DNA of 7,831 bases, from NCBI GenBank assembly GCA_000991645.1, contig LBRX01000053.1, positions 1 through 7,831 of the forward strand, read 5' to 3'. The notes beneath the pieces are model-generated. The model was not told the origin of the DNA. It was given only the letters and a program-made list of their open reading frames with translations, and did not search any database. The DNA is from Candidatus Moranbacteria bacterium GW2011_GWE2_36_40. Its GTDB lineage: Bacteria; Patescibacteriota; Minisyncoccia; Moranbacterales; GWC2-37-73. Positions 6,467-7,831 of this stretch are shown in pieces. The position numbers and the translations under genes were made by a program. Position 1 is the first letter of the stretch. Each line of letters opens with the position of its first letter.

Positions 6467-6613
6467 GATGTGACGAAATTTCATTCCGCTCCGCTTCATG
6501 AAATTTCTAATGTCACATCGTGCGCGGATATGCGATTTGGGCTTAGAAACAAAGAAAGATTTAAATGTGCCCAAACCCCGCCTTGGGGGCGGGGCATCGC
6601 ATATCCGCGCACG
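6467..6613. repeat. Branched palindromic element (REP/MITE-like or structured RNA)
   Basis: This stretch holds four nested or adjacent stems. Hairpin A: GATGTGAC (6467-6474) with GTCACATC (6512-6519), continued by GAAATTTCAT (6475-6484) with ATGAAATTTC (6498-6507), one 4-base bulge and a 13-base loop rich in CCGCT. Stem B: 18 perfect pairs between 6519-6536 and ATCGCATATCCGCGCACG (6596-6613). Inside B lie TTTGGGC (6536-6542) with GCCCAAA (6569-6575), and CCCCGCC (6576-6582) with GGCGGGG (6588-6594), making a three-way junction. It is strikingly GC-rich against its surroundings. No T-run follows, so it is not a simple terminator. It is the main content of the gene-free 6390-6767 stretch and lies between the divergent recombinase and orphan gene. 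It could be a non-autonomous mobile palindrome, a recombination site or a structured RNA. Confidence 0.7.
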
Positions 6614-6707
6614 TTAGGTGAAATAAATTTTTATCTTAGTGGATATTTAAAGTTCTGGTGCGTTGATTAAAGACGGGAATTTTGATTTTTATTTATTTTA
6701 AGAGGGG

Positions 6708-6713
6708 TATAAT
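6708..6713 (+). promoter_or_regulatory. Candidate -10 box for the orphan gene
   Basis: A consensus TATAAT lies 54 bases before the ATG at 6768. The nearest -35-like sequence is TTGATT at 6682-6687, but the 20-base spacing is too long, so support is partial. Transcription would start near 6720. Confidence 0.42.
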
Positions 6714-6716
6714 GTG

Positions 6717-6744
6717 TTTTTCTGCTTTTTGGGAAGCAGAAAAA
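6717..6744 (+). promoter_or_regulatory. 5'-leader hairpin of the orphan gene
   Basis: TTTTTCTGCTT (6717-6727) and AAGCAGAAAAA (6734-6744) form a perfect 11-bp stem with a 6-base loop. It begins at the predicted start of transcription, so the mRNA would carry a hairpin at its very 5' end. Such hairpins can protect mRNA from 5'-end-dependent decay; here that is inference. No T-run follows, so it is unlikely to be a terminator for rightward transcription. Confidence 0.5.
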
Positions 6745-6767
6745 ATTAATTCATTTTTTAAAACATT

Positions 6768-7700
6768 ATGGAGAGATATTCATTTGAAAATGCGCAAGAT
6801 GAGGCTTTGAAAATGCAAGAAAAAATTAAAAATGGTGCAGGAAATTATTCCGAGGCTGAAAAATTGATTGATAAGGAAATAAATAATTCTGTGCACAACA
6901 TGGGGGAATTGCTTGAACGAATGCAAAGTGTTAAAGTTGGCAGTCTAGAACATGAAATATTGCGAAAAGAATATAGAGAAATTGTTGAAATAAATTTTCA
7001 AAAATTTATCAGCGAACATGGTGCTGCCAAATTTGATAATCCACAACAATTTTTATTTTATGTAGACAAGCTTTATGAATTTTTGAAAAAAGAAGAAATT
7101 TCTCCAAAAGCCGTAATGGATATGGGTTTTCGTTTTAATATCGAAACAGCTCTAAGTAATTCAAATATTTCAGAAGGTAACAAGCAAATACTCAAAGACT
7201 ATTTCATAAACGCTGGCCCTTACAATGGAATGGGCTTTGAAAATGCTGATGATTCAAGCAAGAAAGTAGCAGAACAATCAGAAGACAAAAAGGTGTTAAT
7301 TGATGATTTGAGTGCGGTCATTAAAAATAGCCAAATACTAGACAAGATAGCAAGAGGGCCAAGAAATACATTGCTGACATTGTTTGCATTACGTGGCGAA
7401 AGCACTTTGAAAGTAAGCAAAACAATAAATGAAAAAAATATAGACATATTCAAAGGTGCTGATTCTCAGCTCGTTAATATTTGGAAAGAAGATCGAGGTG
7501 TATATAGAGGTGCGGTAGAGCATCCAAATATATACAGCTCCGAAGTTGTTGATTTTAGAAGATATATATCAAAGACCTACAAAATAGACTATAATTTTGA
7601 GGAAGAAGATGAAGAACAAAGCGCACAAGAAATGGTTACAATCTTTAAAAAAGATTTTGGAATTGATTTAGAGGTAATTGTGCAAGAAATATCAAAATAA
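6768..7700 (+). CDS. Hypothetical soluble protein, family not recognised
   Basis: I do not recognise this 310-residue protein. It has no signal peptide and no membrane segment, so it should be cytosolic. The N-terminal third is charged and likely helical; its opening (FENAQDEALKMQEKI, then GNYSEAEKLIDKE) has the style of N-termini I associate with Patescibacteria-specific proteins, an impression only. A variable, acidic/lysine linker around 158-178 splits it into two halves. The second half (about 178-310) includes GPRNTLLTLFALRGES, VNIWKEDRGVYRGA and an acidic patch NFEEEDEEQ before a short C-terminal segment. No catalytic motif is visible. ATG 6768 has no clear Shine-Dalgarno sequence. It is read away from the recombinase across the palindromic element and ends 32 bases before the right-hand repeat, with no terminator, so it could be cargo of a mobile segment. 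Confidence 0.7.
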   Translation: MERYSFENAQDEALKMQEKIKNGAGNYSEAEKLIDKEINNSVHNMGELLERMQSVKVGSLEHEILRKEYREIVEINFQKFISEHGAAKFDNPQQFLFYVDKLYEFLKKEEISPKAVMDMGFRFNIETALSNSNISEGNKQILKDYFINAGPYNGMGFENADDSSKKVAEQSEDKKVLIDDLSAVIKNSQILDKIARGPRNTLLTLFALRGESTLKVSKTINEKNIDIFKGADSQLVNIWKEDRGVYRGAVEHPNIYSSEVVDFRRYISKTYKIDYNFEEEDEEQSAQEMVTIFKKDFGIDLEVIVQEISK

Positions 7701-7732
7701 GGAGTTTCGTTTCAAAAAAATTCACCCCTGAC

Positions 7733-7831
7733 CCCTAATATAGCAAAGTAAGATATAAATATAGTGAATTTGGCATTTGGCACCTTGAAAATTATTTGGT
7801 AAAATTTCGTCGATCATATCTGGATGGAACG
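7733..7831. repeat. Right copy of the 99-bp inverted repeat bounding the window
   Basis: This is the exact inverted copy of bases 1-99. Just inside it lies CACCCCTGACCCC (7723-7735), a C-rich tract unlike its AT-rich surroundings that has only a loose counterpart on the left. Reading outward, a frame stays open from 7739 to the end of the window, but the opposite strand is open too, so coding content is undecided. Confidence 0.95.

Noticed and set aside
6520..6615. tRNA or tmRNA from the three-way junction
   Set aside because: There is no T-loop GTTCGA-type motif, no anticodon arm of the right size and no acceptor/CCA arrangement.
6588..6620. Terminator call for the GC-rich hairpin CCCCGCC/GGCGGGG
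   Set aside because: No run of T follows on either strand; the stem is part of a larger branched structure.
6470..6670. Rightward 66-codon open frame over the branched palindrome
   Set aside because: It is explained by stem-rich repeated DNA; the protein shows no motif and the frame is probably fortuitous.
1..7831. CRISPR array or alternative genetic code (UGA as glycine or tryptophan)
   Set aside because: No regularly spaced direct repeats are present, lgt ends sensibly at TGA, and no gene needs an in-frame TGA to complete a domain.

Overview
The window is an AT-rich bacterial fragment of 7.8 kb with seven supported protein genes. Standard stops end every gene (TAA, TAG, TGA) and ribosome binding sites are mostly weak. 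Lgt, an AI-2E permease, membrane-anchored peptidoglycan hydrolases and a long soluble orphan protein together look most like a Patescibacteria/CPR (Parcubacteria-type) chromosome fragment. That assignment is an impression from gene style, not from a marker gene. A housekeeping lgt argues for chromosome rather than plasmid.

Layout from left to right: a 99-bp repeat at the left edge; a leftward ChbG/HpnK (YdjC-type) sugar deacetylase; a divergent promoter region; a rightward pair made of an AI-2E family permease and lgt; a 135-bp MITE-like inverted-repeat element; two rightward, paralogous, membrane-anchored GH73-like peptidoglycan hydrolases separated by a strong terminator and a 0.3-kb intergenic stretch with a perfect DnaA-box match; a two-way terminator; a leftward tyrosine recombinase with a near-consensus promoter overlapped by a 22-bp dyad; a 150-bp multi-stem palindromic element; a rightward gene of unknown function with a hairpin at the 5' end of its predicted mRNA; and, at the right edge, an exact inverted copy of the left 99-bp repeat.

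Functionally, the left and centre are cell-envelope biology: lipoprotein maturation (Lgt), peptidoglycan cleavage by two anchored enzymes, a permease and a glycan deacetylase. The right third is more mobile in character: recombinase, dyad, structured palindromes and an orphan gene. The most interesting unexplained structures are the recombinase with its promoter dyad (which can also be read in 11-6-11 recombination-site geometry) next to a branched palindromic element, and the window-spanning inverted repeats. The latter may be multicopy elements or an invertible segment, but their length of exactly 99 bp is also what a k=99 assembly graph would produce.
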